Numbered from the stretch's first letter, positions 19,101 through 26,458 are shown. The stretch is DNA of 64,000 bases from Flavobacterium sp. 9 (GCF_002754195.1 NZ_PEEU01000001.1:1612001-1676000); one strand, 5' to 3'. Program-made: numbers and translations. The notes: generated by a model from the letters alone, not told the origin.

Positions 19101-20532
19101 ATGGAAAGCTATGATTCATCCTGACGATTATGACGAAAATGTTAGAATATGGAGTCATAGTTTAGAAACCGGAGACATTTACAGATGTGATGTTCGCGTA
19201 AGACGAAAAGATGGATATTACAGATGGCACGCCGTAATTGGTGAGCCTATTTTTAATAAAGAAAATAAAATCATAAAATGGGTTGGTGCTTTTACGGATA
19301 TTCATACTGAAAAAGCGTTTACTCACGAACTCGAACAACAAGTAACCGTAAGAACTAAGGAATTAAGCCAGATAAATGAATCGCTTAGAAAAAGTGAAGA
19401 ACGTTATCATTTAATGGTCGAAGAAGTTCAGGATTATGCCATTTTATATCTAAATCATGAAGGTATAATTGAAAACTGGAATGTTGGTGCCGAGAAAATA
19501 AAAGGCTATAAAGCAGAAGAAATTATCGGAAAATATTTCTCTATTTTTTATACCGAAGAAGATCGCACAAGTAATCTTCCGCAAAAGCTACTGAATCTTG
19601 CAATCGAAAAAGGAAAAGCAACTCAGGAAGGCTGGCGCGTTCGCAAAGACGGAACTTATTTTTGGGCAAGCGTTGTGATTACTGCAATTCACAACAAGAA
19701 AAATCAGGTTATAGGATTTTCAAAAGTGACGCACGATCTTACAGAAAAAAAGAGAGCCAGCGACAAATTAAAACAAAACGCATTAGAACTCGAACAAAAA
19801 AATACAGAACTGGAGCAAATGAACAAAGAGCTTCAGTCTTTTGCTTATATCTCAAGTCATGATTTGCAGGAACCTTTAAGGAAAATACAAACTTTTGCAA
19901 CTCAGATCATGGAGAAAGAATTAGATAATTTATCTGAAGCCGGCAAAGATAAATTCCTCCGAATGCAAAATGCAGCGCAACGAATGCAAACCTTGATTAA
20001 TGATTTGCTATCGTATTCAAGAACTAATATTCAGGAACGTGTATTTGAAAAAACAGACTTGGCTAAAATTATTGATGAGGTAAAAGACGATTTAAAAGAA
20101 GAACTCGAACAACAGGACGCAATTATTGAAGTCGAAAATACATGTGAGGCTGATGTAATTCCGTTTCAGTTTAGGCAATTATTATACAATCTGGTGAGTA
20201 ATTCTCTTAAATTTTCTAAACCCGAAACTCATACTGTTATAAAAATAAACTGCGAAATTGCTAAAGGATTAACTTTCGATAATGATAAACTAAGTGATCA
20301 GATTAATTATTGCCATATAAGAATTACCGATAACGGAATTGGTTTTGAGCAACAATATAGTTCTAAAATATTTGAAGTTTTTCAGCGTCTACATGGAAAA
20401 CTAGAATATACAGGAACCGGAATTGGTCTTGCAATCGTAAAAAAAATCGTCGATAATCACAATGGATTTATCACCGCAACAGGCGAACAAAATATTGGAG
20501 CCACATTTGATATTTATATTCCGGTGAAATAA
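16123..20532 (+). CDS. soluble multi-PAS sensor histidine kinase
   Basis: A 1469-aa kinase with no membrane helix, hence cytoplasmic. I count nine PAS(-PAC) units, beginning near residues 45, 169, 302, 432, 562, 689, 816, 949 and 1089. Several open with nearly the same words (ESEKRFRNLV.QSP, ADKRFRNTVKQAP), showing internal duplication. A short coil follows, then a HisKA domain with FAYISSHDLQEPLRKIQTF near 1235-1255 (the DLQEP subclass seen in phytochrome-like kinases), and an ATPase domain (about 1345-1467) with N, G1 (ITDNGIGF) and G2 (GTGIGLAIV) boxes. It partners the receiver protein immediately upstream. The signals sensed are unknown. Confidence 0.93.
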   Translation: MKPANKEHYFLADGGEMGELLRSKDWSKTSLGNPETWPQSLCTMVAVMLNNPFGMYIAWGNDYTQLYNDGFRPILGLTKHPEALGISSKETFSEIWDTIGPMFGEVMTGKALSSPDFMVVLNRNGFDEECYFDFSYSPIKKEDGTIGGVLVTVIETTEKKKAAKALQESNTRFINNIMQAPVAMCVFRGKNHTVEIANAQMIQLWGTEYEKVINKPIFEALPEAQDQDLEILLDNVYQTGEKFVANELAILLPRNGKVETTYINFVYEALKETDGTISGIVAIAIEVTPQVLARSKVEESEQKIRQLVENAPFPIAVYVGKEMIVELANDSIIKIWGKGNDVIGKSFKDVVPELDNQLVFEQINTVLETGKSFHTQNTPLDLTVDGKLGTYYFNYSLTPLYDINGDVYGVMNTGVDLTDLNLAKKRVEESEQNLRSMVLQSPIGICVLDAKTLVSEIVNESFLEVAGKRYDEIAGKYYWDSFAEAKPYYEEALQNVVNDGLPFYANEVEMMLIRHGKEENIYVTFVYAPLKNIEGKVKKIAIWVLDNTPQVIARQKIEEADKRFRNTVKQAPVGITILRGSNFMVETANEAYLKLVDRQEADFVGKPLFDSLPEVEESVSALLNGVLTTGIPFHGNEVPIPLKRYGKLSISYFDFLYHPLKEEDGKISGIIVTVTEVSEKVEVRKKIEQNEERLQIIVEASELGTWELNVKTREPKYSKRYLEIVGGYTDNVALSHEQLLKHLHPDDMHIRNKAFKEALTSGYLNYEARMIWNDKSIHWMEGKGKVFYDDENNPEKLIGTIRDITDEKNHQQELEESEKRFRNLVMQSPVPAAILKGRNMKIEIANIALLKNIWKKEESDVQDKNLFEIFPELEQQKYGQLLSKVFKTGEVHAESESLLYINGKNGRHQLYIDFEYAPLLEADGSISGIKMTLIDVTEKVEARKKIEESEKRFRSLTESIPQLIWETDEKGNALFASGKWFEYTGIKPAGEAEWKAMIHPDDYDENVRIWSHSLETGDIYRCDVRVRRKDGYYRWHAVIGEPIFNKENKIIKWVGAFTDIHTEKAFTHELEQQVTVRTKELSQINESLRKSEERYHLMVEEVQDYAILYLNHEGIIENWNVGAEKIKGYKAEEIIGKYFSIFYTEEDRTSNLPQKLLNLAIEKGKATQEGWRVRKDGTYFWASVVITAIHNKKNQVIGFSKVTHDLTEKKRASDKLKQNALELEQKNTELEQMNKELQSFAYISSHDLQEPLRKIQTFATQIMEKELDNLSEAGKDKFLRMQNAAQRMQTLINDLLSYSRTNIQERVFEKTDLAKIIDEVKDDLKEELEQQDAIIEVENTCEADVIPFQFRQLLYNLVSNSLKFSKPETHTVIKINCEIAKGLTFDNDKLSDQINYCHIRITDNGIGFEQQYSSKIFEVFQRLHGKLEYTGTGIGLAIVKKIVDNHNGFITATGEQNIGATFDIYIPVK

Positions 20533-20552
20533 TTATAGAAACAAAAATCCAT

Positions 20553-20590
20553 AAAAAAGGGAAATAACTTTAAAGTTATTTCCCTTTTTT
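20553..20590. terminator. perfect 38-bp palindromic bidirectional terminator
   Basis: Two perfectly complementary 19-base arms (20553-20571 and 20572-20590) with six A's outside on the left and six T's on the right. It lies between convergent genes and can serve both strands. Confidence 0.9.
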
Positions 20591-20610
20591 ATTTTCCTGA
20601 TATAGACTAA

Positions 20611-21027
20611 TTACCTAGTGTAAACTGTAATTATACCAGTAGTTTTGTCTTTTATCTTCAACTCTTTGTTAGTAAGATTCATGATATCGGCTGTAGTACT
20701 TACATTCCCTACCGAAATAGTTAAATCATTATGAGATCTTGCGTAAGTTCCTGTAGTTTCTGTTAAGGCACAATCAGAACCATTATAATCACCTATAACT
20801 GCTGCATTACTTATTCTTAGATCTAAATAATCTTTTTTACATCCACTTGCATTTTGTGGAGCATCAATTAATACTTCTTTCCCGTCAACAATTGTCCCTG
20901 TTTGGCTTAAATTGTATTTCCCTTGTATTGGTACGATTGTTTCTCCTTCGTTATCATCGCTGCTACACGATACAGTAAATAATCCAATACTCAATAATAG
21001 TCCTAGTAATATACGTTTAGTTTTCAT
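20611..21027 (-). CDS. small lipocalin-like lipoprotein
   Basis: 138 aa. The signal peptide ends in lipobox LFTVSC (Cys about 21) followed by SSDDNEGE. The mature part starts with IQGKYNLSQTG and continues as alternating strands, a pattern of the small 'lipocalin-like' lipoproteins of flavobacteria. It has two further Cys (GCKK, SDCA) that could form a disulfide. No partner gene is evident. The specific ligand is unknown. Confidence 0.7.
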   Translation of the reverse strand: MKTKRILLGLLLSIGLFTVSCSSDDNEGETIVPIQGKYNLSQTGTIVDGKEVLIDAPQNASGCKKDYLDLRISNAAVIGDYNGSDCALTETTGTYARSHNDLTISVGNVSTTADIMNLTNKELKIKDKTTGIITVYTR

Positions 21028-21186
21028 GTTTGATTTCTTTTAAAAATTAATTATTTGTATATGGCTAAATTATATCCAACATCGATGAAAGATGTTATAT
21101 AATATTCGCTTTCATTTACATAATTATTTCATTTATCAATGTAATTTCTTACCTAAACATGAATATCGAAACAAAAAAGAACAATA

Positions 21187-22194
21187 TTACTTACATGGTT
21201 TGCCTTTTATGTACTTATTAAAAATATAATGCGAAACCGGTCTTAGCGGTCTGTTGAATTCAGGATGTCTTCCATGATCATTAAAAAAGTCAATTCCTCC
21301 ATCTGGTGTCTTGGTATACCAAATAAAAGCTTCTCCATCTTTCTTAAAACAATTGGTCGTATCGCAAGCGGTTAATTTTCTAAAATCTAAAAGTTCCTTA
21401 TTTAGCGGAATTACTTCGTTTAAATTCCCTTCAACTTTAGAGGAACAATCTACTATCTCATAATGATCTTCTGACCATTGCATACAATCATTCTTAAAAA
21501 AAGCGAAATAAATTACTGTAATAATTAAACCAAAGATAAGTAACGTCGCAATTGATGTATTCCGAATTTTTCCTTTCAATCTACTTGAAGGATTTTCTTT
21601 AAAAGATAGGAATGCACTGATTGCATTTGGTTTTGGTTTTGCTTCTTCAATAGTATTTTGCTTTACTTCCTCGTTTACTTTTTGTGTTATAATTCCTTTT
21701 TCTATCCTTTTTTCACTTTCTTTCTTATCAAGAAAATTTTCTAGAATTTCAGAACTATCTATTTGTTGCCTTTCGGTATTTAATACTTCAGATCTATTTG
21801 TATCATCAATTTCAATTTCATCCTTATATAAATTTTGAATTCTAAATTTATTAAACGGTCTTGCTTTAAAATCAACCAAAATAGCAGCAAGATTTACTGC
21901 ATCAACATTTGCAGGATCAGTCTCTCCTTTAAAATAAGTTTCAATAGGTCTAAATTTATCAATCTGTTGGTCAAACTTATTCTTCTTAGTAACATCAAAA
22001 GCGAGTTCTAATAGAGAACTAAAAACATTTAAATCATCTTGATTTCTATTTTCTTGCAGAAATAATTCCCAACATAAACTACGAAGTTTACCTCTTGTTG
22101 GGCTATTTAAATAAACAAAATGTTCGCCGTTTTTAACCTCATCATATTTACTTTTTACAGCAATTTTATAATCTTCAAAAGTATTGTTTGGCAT
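21187..22194 (-). CDS. unknown membrane protein with a domain shared with 33233-33901
   Basis: 335 aa, family not recognised. An N-terminal cytoplasmic domain (about 1-120) with the words SPTRGKLRSLCWELF, QDDLNVF, KFRPIETYFKGETDP and VNLAAILVDF is shared almost word for word with the protein at 33233-33901. A charged linker follows (about 125-205), then one membrane helix (about 215-235) and a 100-residue extracytoplasmic domain with five Cys (NDCMQW, VDCSS, TACDTTNC, KPC). It points away from the phased GGAAT array and structured leader of the lipoprotein-kinase module, and its paralogue sits in the same place in the second copy. It is therefore probably part of the module. Role unknown. Confidence 0.8.
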   Translation of the reverse strand: MPNNTFEDYKIAVKSKYDEVKNGEHFVYLNSPTRGKLRSLCWELFLQENRNQDDLNVFSSLLELAFDVTKKNKFDQQIDKFRPIETYFKGETDPANVDAVNLAAILVDFKARPFNKFRIQNLYKDEIEIDDTNRSEVLNTERQQIDSSEILENFLDKKESEKRIEKGIITQKVNEEVKQNTIEEAKPKPNAISAFLSFKENPSSRLKGKIRNTSIATLLIFGLIITVIYFAFFKNDCMQWSEDHYEIVDCSSKVEGNLNEVIPLNKELLDFRKLTACDTTNCFKKDGEAFIWYTKTPDGGIDFFNDHGRHPEFNRPLRPVSHYIFNKYIKGKPCK

Positions 22195-22203
22195 GTGTCT
22201 TCT

Positions 22204-22290
22204 GGAATTTTAAGGATTTCTTATTTGGATTTTCAAGGAATTATCTGGAATTATTCGGAACTCTAAAAATACATCGGAATTCCCGGAATT
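22204..22290. promoter_or_regulatory. 10-bp phased GGAAT array, copy A
   Basis: GGA(A/T)T words begin at 22204, 22214, 22227, 22237, 22247, 22257, 22276 and 22285, mostly 10 bases apart, which is one helical turn. They lie between the divergent membrane-protein gene and the lipoprotein leader. Copy C keeps the pattern and copy B keeps a degraded form. A cooperative protein-binding array is an inference. Confidence 0.55.
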
Positions 22291-22322
22291 CCCTCTCAAT
22301 TCAGGCCTAAAGCCGTTGTTAC

Positions 22323-22386
22323 TTTGCCTTCAGAATCAGTTAACGTTTTGATCTGCAGGTCAAAATCAAATGTACAAAACTAGTTC
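22323..22386 (+). promoter_or_regulatory. promoter-operator region of the module, copy A
   Basis: TTTGCC (22323-22328) matches the 3' part of a -7 box and is conserved in copy C. It is followed by ATCAGTTA (22335), a dyad TTTTGATCTGCAGGTCAAAA centred on CTGCAG at 22353-22358, and ACTAGTTC (22379-22386). The same order of motifs occurs in copies B and C. The dyad and the paired AGTT(C) sites are candidate binding sites for the response regulator at 24519. Confidence 0.5.
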
Positions 22387-22557
22387 AATTAAAAGTACGG
22401 AAATCCGTAAGACGAAATTTATCCGGGAAGTATAAATATTACTCTTACTGATCTACGTGCTCCACTTCCCAAAGCAATTTGGGTATTGCCCTAACAAAGT
22501 TCAGAACCTTTTTGAACGGCAATGCCCTTTAGTAAAAATCATTAAAAACACAAAAAA
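22387..22557 (+). promoter_or_regulatory. structured 5' leader of the lipoprotein mRNA, copy A
   Basis: Two complementary pairs are interleaved. GTAAGA (22407-22412) pairs with TCTTAC (22443-22448), and GGGAAGT (22425-22431) pairs with ACTTCCC (22464-22470), the order a-b-a'-b' expected of a pseudoknot or of two exclusive hairpins. A further hairpin joins ATTGCC (22485-22490) with GGCAAT (22518-22523) and, inside it, GTTCA (22499-22503) with TGAAC (22513-22517). The first two pairs recur in copies B and C. I do not recognise this as a known riboswitch. Confidence 0.6.
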
Positions 22558-22749
22558 ATGAAAAATTTATTTACAATGGGAGCGTGCGCGCTATTGAGTC
22601 TTACAATATTTTCTTGTACAGCAGACGAATTTGAAACTGGAAACAAAGATAAAGCACCTGAAGTTAAAAAAGCTTCTATGACAGACATGCCGCCTTCAGG
22701 ACCTGGTGATGATCCAATCATTGTTCCTCCACCACCAAAAAAACCATAA
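22558..22749 (+). CDS. tiny GPGD/proline-tail lipoprotein, copy A
   Basis: 63 aa. The signal peptide MKNLFTMGACALLSLTIFSC carries a lipobox with Cys20, leaving a mature peptide of about 44 residues: an acidic/lysine-rich spacer, then SGPGDD and a proline-rich tail PPPPKKP. Related lipoproteins with the same layout are at 29189 and 34866. It is preceded by the structured leader and followed, 36 bases after its stop, by the terminator hairpin that contains the kinase start codon. It may be a structural or signalling peptide sensed by the kinase; this is inference from context. Confidence 0.75.
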   Translation: MKNLFTMGACALLSLTIFSCTADEFETGNKDKAPEVKKASMTDMPPSGPGDDPIIVPPPPKKP

Positions 22750-22784
22750 ATTAAAGAAGGTGGTTTATAATTAATTCATAAATT

Positions 22785-22823
22785 CGGGGAAAGTAACTTC
22801 TATGCTACGATCCCCGTTTTTTT
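22785..22823 (+). terminator. terminator hairpin enclosing the kinase start codon, copy A
   Basis: CGGGGA (22785-22790) pairs with TCCCCG (22811-22816), followed by seven T's. The kinase ATG (22802-22804) is in the 20-base loop, and an inner GTA/TAC pair is possible. The 3' arm and T-run are read as Ser-Pro-Phe-Phe of the kinase. The arrangement recurs at 35105-35144 with the same 36-base distance from the lipoprotein stop. Confidence 0.75.
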
Positions 22824-24511
22824 GTTTTATCATTTTCTTAAGTTTTTTTTCCTGTAAAGAGAAAACGACAGTATCTGTAAACGTTGATGCTGCAAAAGAA
22901 AAAGCTTTTGAAATAAGAGAAAAAGGAATCGCTAACCTCAACGAAAAGAACTTTAATAGCGCTTTTTACAACTTCAATAAGTCTAAAATACTATATGAAA
23001 ATTTAAAGGATAGTGCCAATATTGTTTACACTCTTATTCAAATGGCTTCGATACAGCAAATAAACGGAGATTATTATGGCAGCAAAGAGACGTTAACAGA
23101 AGCGTTACCTTATATCAAAAAGAAAGATATTTATAGTGCTTCTATTAATAATTTCTTCGGAATTGCAGACAAAGAACTCTCCTTATATAATGATGCAATT
23201 TCTTACTACAATGAAGCGATAAAAGAACTGGACAATGAAGCATCAAAACAATCTCCGTTAAACAACATTGCCGCTGTTTATATTGAGCAAAAAAAATACG
23301 ATCCCGCAATTCAGATTTTAGAATCTTTACTGAACCAAAACAATTTCCAAAAAAAAGAAGAAACTATTAAGAAATACAGAATATTGGATAATCTGGGTTA
23401 TGCATACTTTAGAAAAGGTCTATTAGATAAAGGTCTTTCTCTGATGGAAGAAAGTCTTAGAATGCGAAATCGAGATAATGATCCTTATGGCTCCATTCAA
23501 AGTAATCTTCATTTAGCCGAATATTTTAGTAAAATCAATCCCGAAAAATCAAATCAGCATGCCTTAAATGCGTATGAATCAGCCACAAAATTTAATAGTA
23601 TTGATGAAAGATTAAAAGCACTTTCTTTTTTAATTTCAAATGATTCTGATATCGATAATACTAAATATGCTCAGAAATTTGTTTTCTTAAACGACAGTAT
23701 TATTAAGGTTCGGAACAACTTCAAAAACAAATTTGCGAAGATTAAATACGACTCCAAAAAAGAAAAAGACGAGAATCAGAAACTTCGTTTGGAGAAAGCC
23801 GAAAATCAATTGGCACTTCAAAAAGCCAAATATCAAAGAACCTTTTCTGTTCTCGGAATTATTATTCTTTTCACTGTATTAATCTATGGTCGAAAGTATT
23901 ATCGAAATAAAAACAGAATTGAAAAAATAAAAGCTTCTTATGAAACTGAAACCAGAATTGCCAAAGATATCCACGACGAATTGGCAAATGATGTTTTTCA
24001 TGCGATGACTTTTACACAAACGCAATCTTTAACCAGCAATACTACAAGAGAAACACTGATTCAAAAATTAGACAATATTTATTCACGCGTCCGCAGAATT
24101 TCACAAGAAAATAGTACAATTGATATCACATCAAATTATGCTGTTAACTTAAAAGAAATGCTTTCGACTTATAATAGTCCGGAAGCAAACGTAATCATTA
24201 ATAATATTGAAAAAGTAAATTGGGAATTAGTAGATAATATTAAAAAAGTTACGATTCATCGAATTCTGCAAGAATTAATGGTGAATATGAAAAAACATAG
24301 TTACGCATCATTGGTTGTTATAAAATTTGAAAGCAACGGAAAAACAGTTTTTATTGATTATACAGATAATGGAAAAGGCTGTGAAAAAGATAAAATTATT
24401 AAAAATGGTTTACAAAATATGGAAATCCGTATTCTAGCCATAAAAGGAACTATTACTTTTGATACAGAACCAGATAAAGGATTTAAAGTAAAAATAACGC
24501 TGCCTAAATAA
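22802..24511 (+). CDS. TPR-containing sensor histidine kinase, copy A
   Basis: 569 aa. The N-terminus MLRSPFFCFIIFLSFFSC is a lipoprotein-type signal (Cys18). About 300 residues of TPR-like helical repeats are followed by a coil (about 300-340), one membrane helix (about 345-364), a HisKA_3-type phospho-acceptor His391 in DIHDELANDVFH and an ATPase domain with N box VNMKKHS near 495 and G box DYTDNGKG near 520. The ATPase domain ends KVKITLPK. TPRs would lie outside the inner membrane. The response regulator follows by 7 bases. Translation begins inside a terminator hairpin, so expression should be well below that of the lipoprotein. Confidence 0.88.
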   Translation: MLRSPFFCFIIFLSFFSCKEKTTVSVNVDAAKEKAFEIREKGIANLNEKNFNSAFYNFNKSKILYENLKDSANIVYTLIQMASIQQINGDYYGSKETLTEALPYIKKKDIYSASINNFFGIADKELSLYNDAISYYNEAIKELDNEASKQSPLNNIAAVYIEQKKYDPAIQILESLLNQNNFQKKEETIKKYRILDNLGYAYFRKGLLDKGLSLMEESLRMRNRDNDPYGSIQSNLHLAEYFSKINPEKSNQHALNAYESATKFNSIDERLKALSFLISNDSDIDNTKYAQKFVFLNDSIIKVRNNFKNKFAKIKYDSKKEKDENQKLRLEKAENQLALQKAKYQRTFSVLGIIILFTVLIYGRKYYRNKNRIEKIKASYETETRIAKDIHDELANDVFHAMTFTQTQSLTSNTTRETLIQKLDNIYSRVRRISQENSTIDITSNYAVNLKEMLSTYNSPEANVIINNIEKVNWELVDNIKKVTIHRILQELMVNMKKHSYASLVVIKFESNGKTVFIDYTDNGKGCEKDKIIKNGLQNMEIRILAIKGTITFDTEPDKGFKVKITLPK

Positions 24512-24518
24512 AAGCCAT

Positions 24519-25187
24519 ATGTTTAAAAAAGTAATAATTGCCGAAGACCTCGAAGATATAAATTTAGGAATCGAGCAAACCTTAAAAGATTTAGATATTA
24601 TAAATTTTCAGCATGCAAAATATTGTGATGATGCCTTTTTAAAAATCCGAAAAGCTATTCTGGATAATGAACCGTATGATTTATTAATTAGTGATTTGTC
24701 TTTTAAAAAAGACCATCGTGATGTGAAAATTTCGTGCGGTGATGAACTTATCGAAAAAGTTCGGGAATTACAGCCTGATATTAAAATCATAGCTTATTCC
24801 GTCGAAGATAAAAGCTTTCGTATTAAATCTCTTTTTGAAAATTCAGATGTTAACGGTTTTGTATTAAAAGGTCGAAATAGTATTGAAGATCTAAAAAAAG
24901 CAATTCATATTATTTCTACTTCAGATCAAAAATTTATATCACAGGAAGTTGCTTCTGCACTTCAGGAAAAAAACAATTTCGAAATAGACGATTTGGACAT
25001 TGAAATTTTAAAATATTTATCATCAGGAACTCCACAAGATGAGATTATAAAAATCTTTAAAGACTCGGGTAAAAAACCCAACAGCAAAAGCGCTATGGAA
25101 AAAAGACTTTCTAAATTAAAAGACTTTTTTAAGGCAAATAATACTGTTCATTTGGTTTCTATTACAAAAGATATGGGCATTATTTAA
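24519..25187 (+). CDS. NarL-like response regulator of the module
   Basis: 222 aa. The receiver at about 1-130 has acidic residues EDLED near 9-13 and phospho-acceptor Asp59 in LLISDLSF. The C-terminal 60 residues follow the LuxR/GerE layout (LDIEILKYLSSGTPQDEIIKIF, here in pieces: DIEILKYLSSG, DEIIKIF, MEKRLSKLK), but are divergent, with an insertion before the recognition helix. HisKA_3 kinases such as the upstream one normally pair with this class. It is the only regulator gene for two related kinases in the window (the other is at 35123). It probably binds the conserved dyad and AGTTC sites upstream of the lipoproteins. Confidence 0.85.
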   Translation: MFKKVIIAEDLEDINLGIEQTLKDLDIINFQHAKYCDDAFLKIRKAILDNEPYDLLISDLSFKKDHRDVKISCGDELIEKVRELQPDIKIIAYSVEDKSFRIKSLFENSDVNGFVLKGRNSIEDLKKAIHIISTSDQKFISQEVASALQEKNNFEIDDLDIEILKYLSSGTPQDEIIKIFKDSGKKPNSKSAMEKRLSKLKDFFKANNTVHLVSITKDMGII

Positions 25188-25216
25188 TCCTATTACAATG
25201 CTGTTTTTAATTTTTT

Positions 25217-25240
25217 AAAGCTCCTTCTGGGGCTTTTTTT
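25217..25240 (+). terminator. intrinsic terminator after the response regulator
   Basis: AAAGCTCC (25217-25224) pairs with GGGGCTTT (25229-25236, one G-T pair) around a TTCT loop, then a T-run. Confidence 0.8.
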
Positions 25241-25305
25241 ATTACTGAAAATTAAAAAAAAAAATGGATTATGGATTTCCGTAAAATACTGGTTATGATT
25301 GGTTT

Positions 25306-25313
25306 TACTTTTG
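25306..25313 (+). promoter_or_regulatory. -7 box TACTTTTG of the VanZ-like operon
   Basis: TACTTTTG fits TAnnTTTG, 19 bases before the first gene of the five-gene operon. Confidence 0.55.
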
Positions 25314-25332
25314 AAATATCAAAAACTAAAAC

Positions 25333-25779
25333 ATGAAAGTCAAACAATTATATATAGGTCATTTTATTACACTTTTCTGTGGTAGTATTATATATGTGCT
25401 ATTCAGATCTTCAAGTTTAAGAATGTTTCTTTGGTTTGAAAAATTAGGTGTTTTAAATTTTATTCAGACAATTAGAAACTTTACAATTGATTACAAAAAC
25501 AACTTTCCCAGCTTTATTTTATTCTCATTTCCAGATGGACTATGGTTATTTTCATACGTAAGCGTGGTTTTATATCTGTGGAAAAATGAAATAAGATATG
25601 AGAATGTTTTCTGGATTTTAATTGTACCAATAATTGCAATTATGTCGGAATTGGGGCAAATACTAAAAATAGTACCTGGCACATTTGATATAATAGATTT
25701 ACTCATGTACCTATTAGGAACTACTCTACCTTTTTTAATTTACAAAAAATCAATAACCATTAATTTATTAAACCAATGA
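25333..25779 (+). CDS. VanZ-like membrane protein
   Basis: 148 aa with about four membrane helices (near 8-25, 65-80, 90-108, 120-138). The C-terminal signature SELGQILKIVPGTFDIIDLLMYLLGTT, seen here as ELGQ, GTFDIIDLL and LLGTT, follows the VanZ pattern (E-x-x-Q, then an Asp-rich helix start and a Gly). It overlaps the next gene by 4 bases (ATGA), so the two are translationally coupled. VanZ proteins have roles in resistance to glycopeptides and related compounds in Gram-positives; the role here is unknown. Confidence 0.7.
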   Translation: MKVKQLYIGHFITLFCGSIIYVLFRSSSLRMFLWFEKLGVLNFIQTIRNFTIDYKNNFPSFILFSFPDGLWLFSYVSVVLYLWKNEIRYENVFWILIVPIIAIMSELGQILKIVPGTFDIIDLLMYLLGTTLPFLIYKKSITINLLNQ

Positions 25780-26435
25780 AAAGAAAAGTACAACATTTAT
25801 TTTCTGCATTAACTCTGGCAGGATTTATATTCATCGCATTTGGAAGTGGCGATGATGAAGTCAAAGATGTTTCAGTTAAATCAATAGCAAATGAAACAAC
25901 AGCTTCATCTCTTGATAATAAAGAGAACGATATTCCAAATCAAATAGCACAATTAGAAAGAGAAATCACCTCAATTGATGAAGGTATAAACTTCTCAAAT
26001 TACAGGAATACAATCGAAGCTGTTCAAATGGAATTAGTCCTTTTTTCAGCGTGGTCACATACAATTAATGATGCACTAATTTCAGATAATAGTGAAGTAA
26101 GATCTTTAGGTAAAAAATTAGAGCAAAAAGTAAAAAAAATTCAAATAAATGAATTTCCAATTTTACGAAAAGCATACAGAGATGCAATTTATCAGAAACT
26201 TTGGAAAGAGAATATCGAAACAGAAGTAATTGGAAAAAAAAGTAAAACTATTCAATTTACAGGAGGAATTTTTGCAAACAATGCAAATAAGCAACAAACA
26301 CAAGAAACGTTACACGATGTATTAAAAATGTTTCGATTCACTAAAGTTAATTATAAATGGTACGAAGGTGATGATGAATTTACATATTATGAAATTGATT
26401 CACCTAATGATGGCGATTTAACAGATATTAAATAA
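25776..26435 (+). CDS. unknown exported protein in the VanZ-like operon
   Basis: 219 aa, not recognised. A hydrophobic N-terminal helix (about 10-24) ends in AFGSGDDE without a Cys, so it is a signal anchor or signal peptide rather than a lipobox. The rest is mainly helical and charged, and a C-terminal acidic segment (YEGDDEFTYYEID) ends the protein. It is coupled to the VanZ-like gene by the ATGA overlap and followed 23 bases later by the nuclease-domain gene. Confidence 0.55.
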   Translation: MKRKVQHLFSALTLAGFIFIAFGSGDDEVKDVSVKSIANETTASSLDNKENDIPNQIAQLEREITSIDEGINFSNYRNTIEAVQMELVLFSAWSHTINDALISDNSEVRSLGKKLEQKVKKIQINEFPILRKAYRDAIYQKLWKENIETEVIGKKSKTIQFTGGIFANNANKQQTQETLHDVLKMFRFTKVNYKWYEGDDEFTYYEIDSPNDGDLTDIK

Positions 26436-26458
26436 AATAAAATTTTAAACTAAAACCA

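Noticed and set aside
16630..19500. Minus-strand open frames within the PAS kinase gene
   Set aside because: They are shadows of a strongly supported plus-strand coding region and lack domain content.
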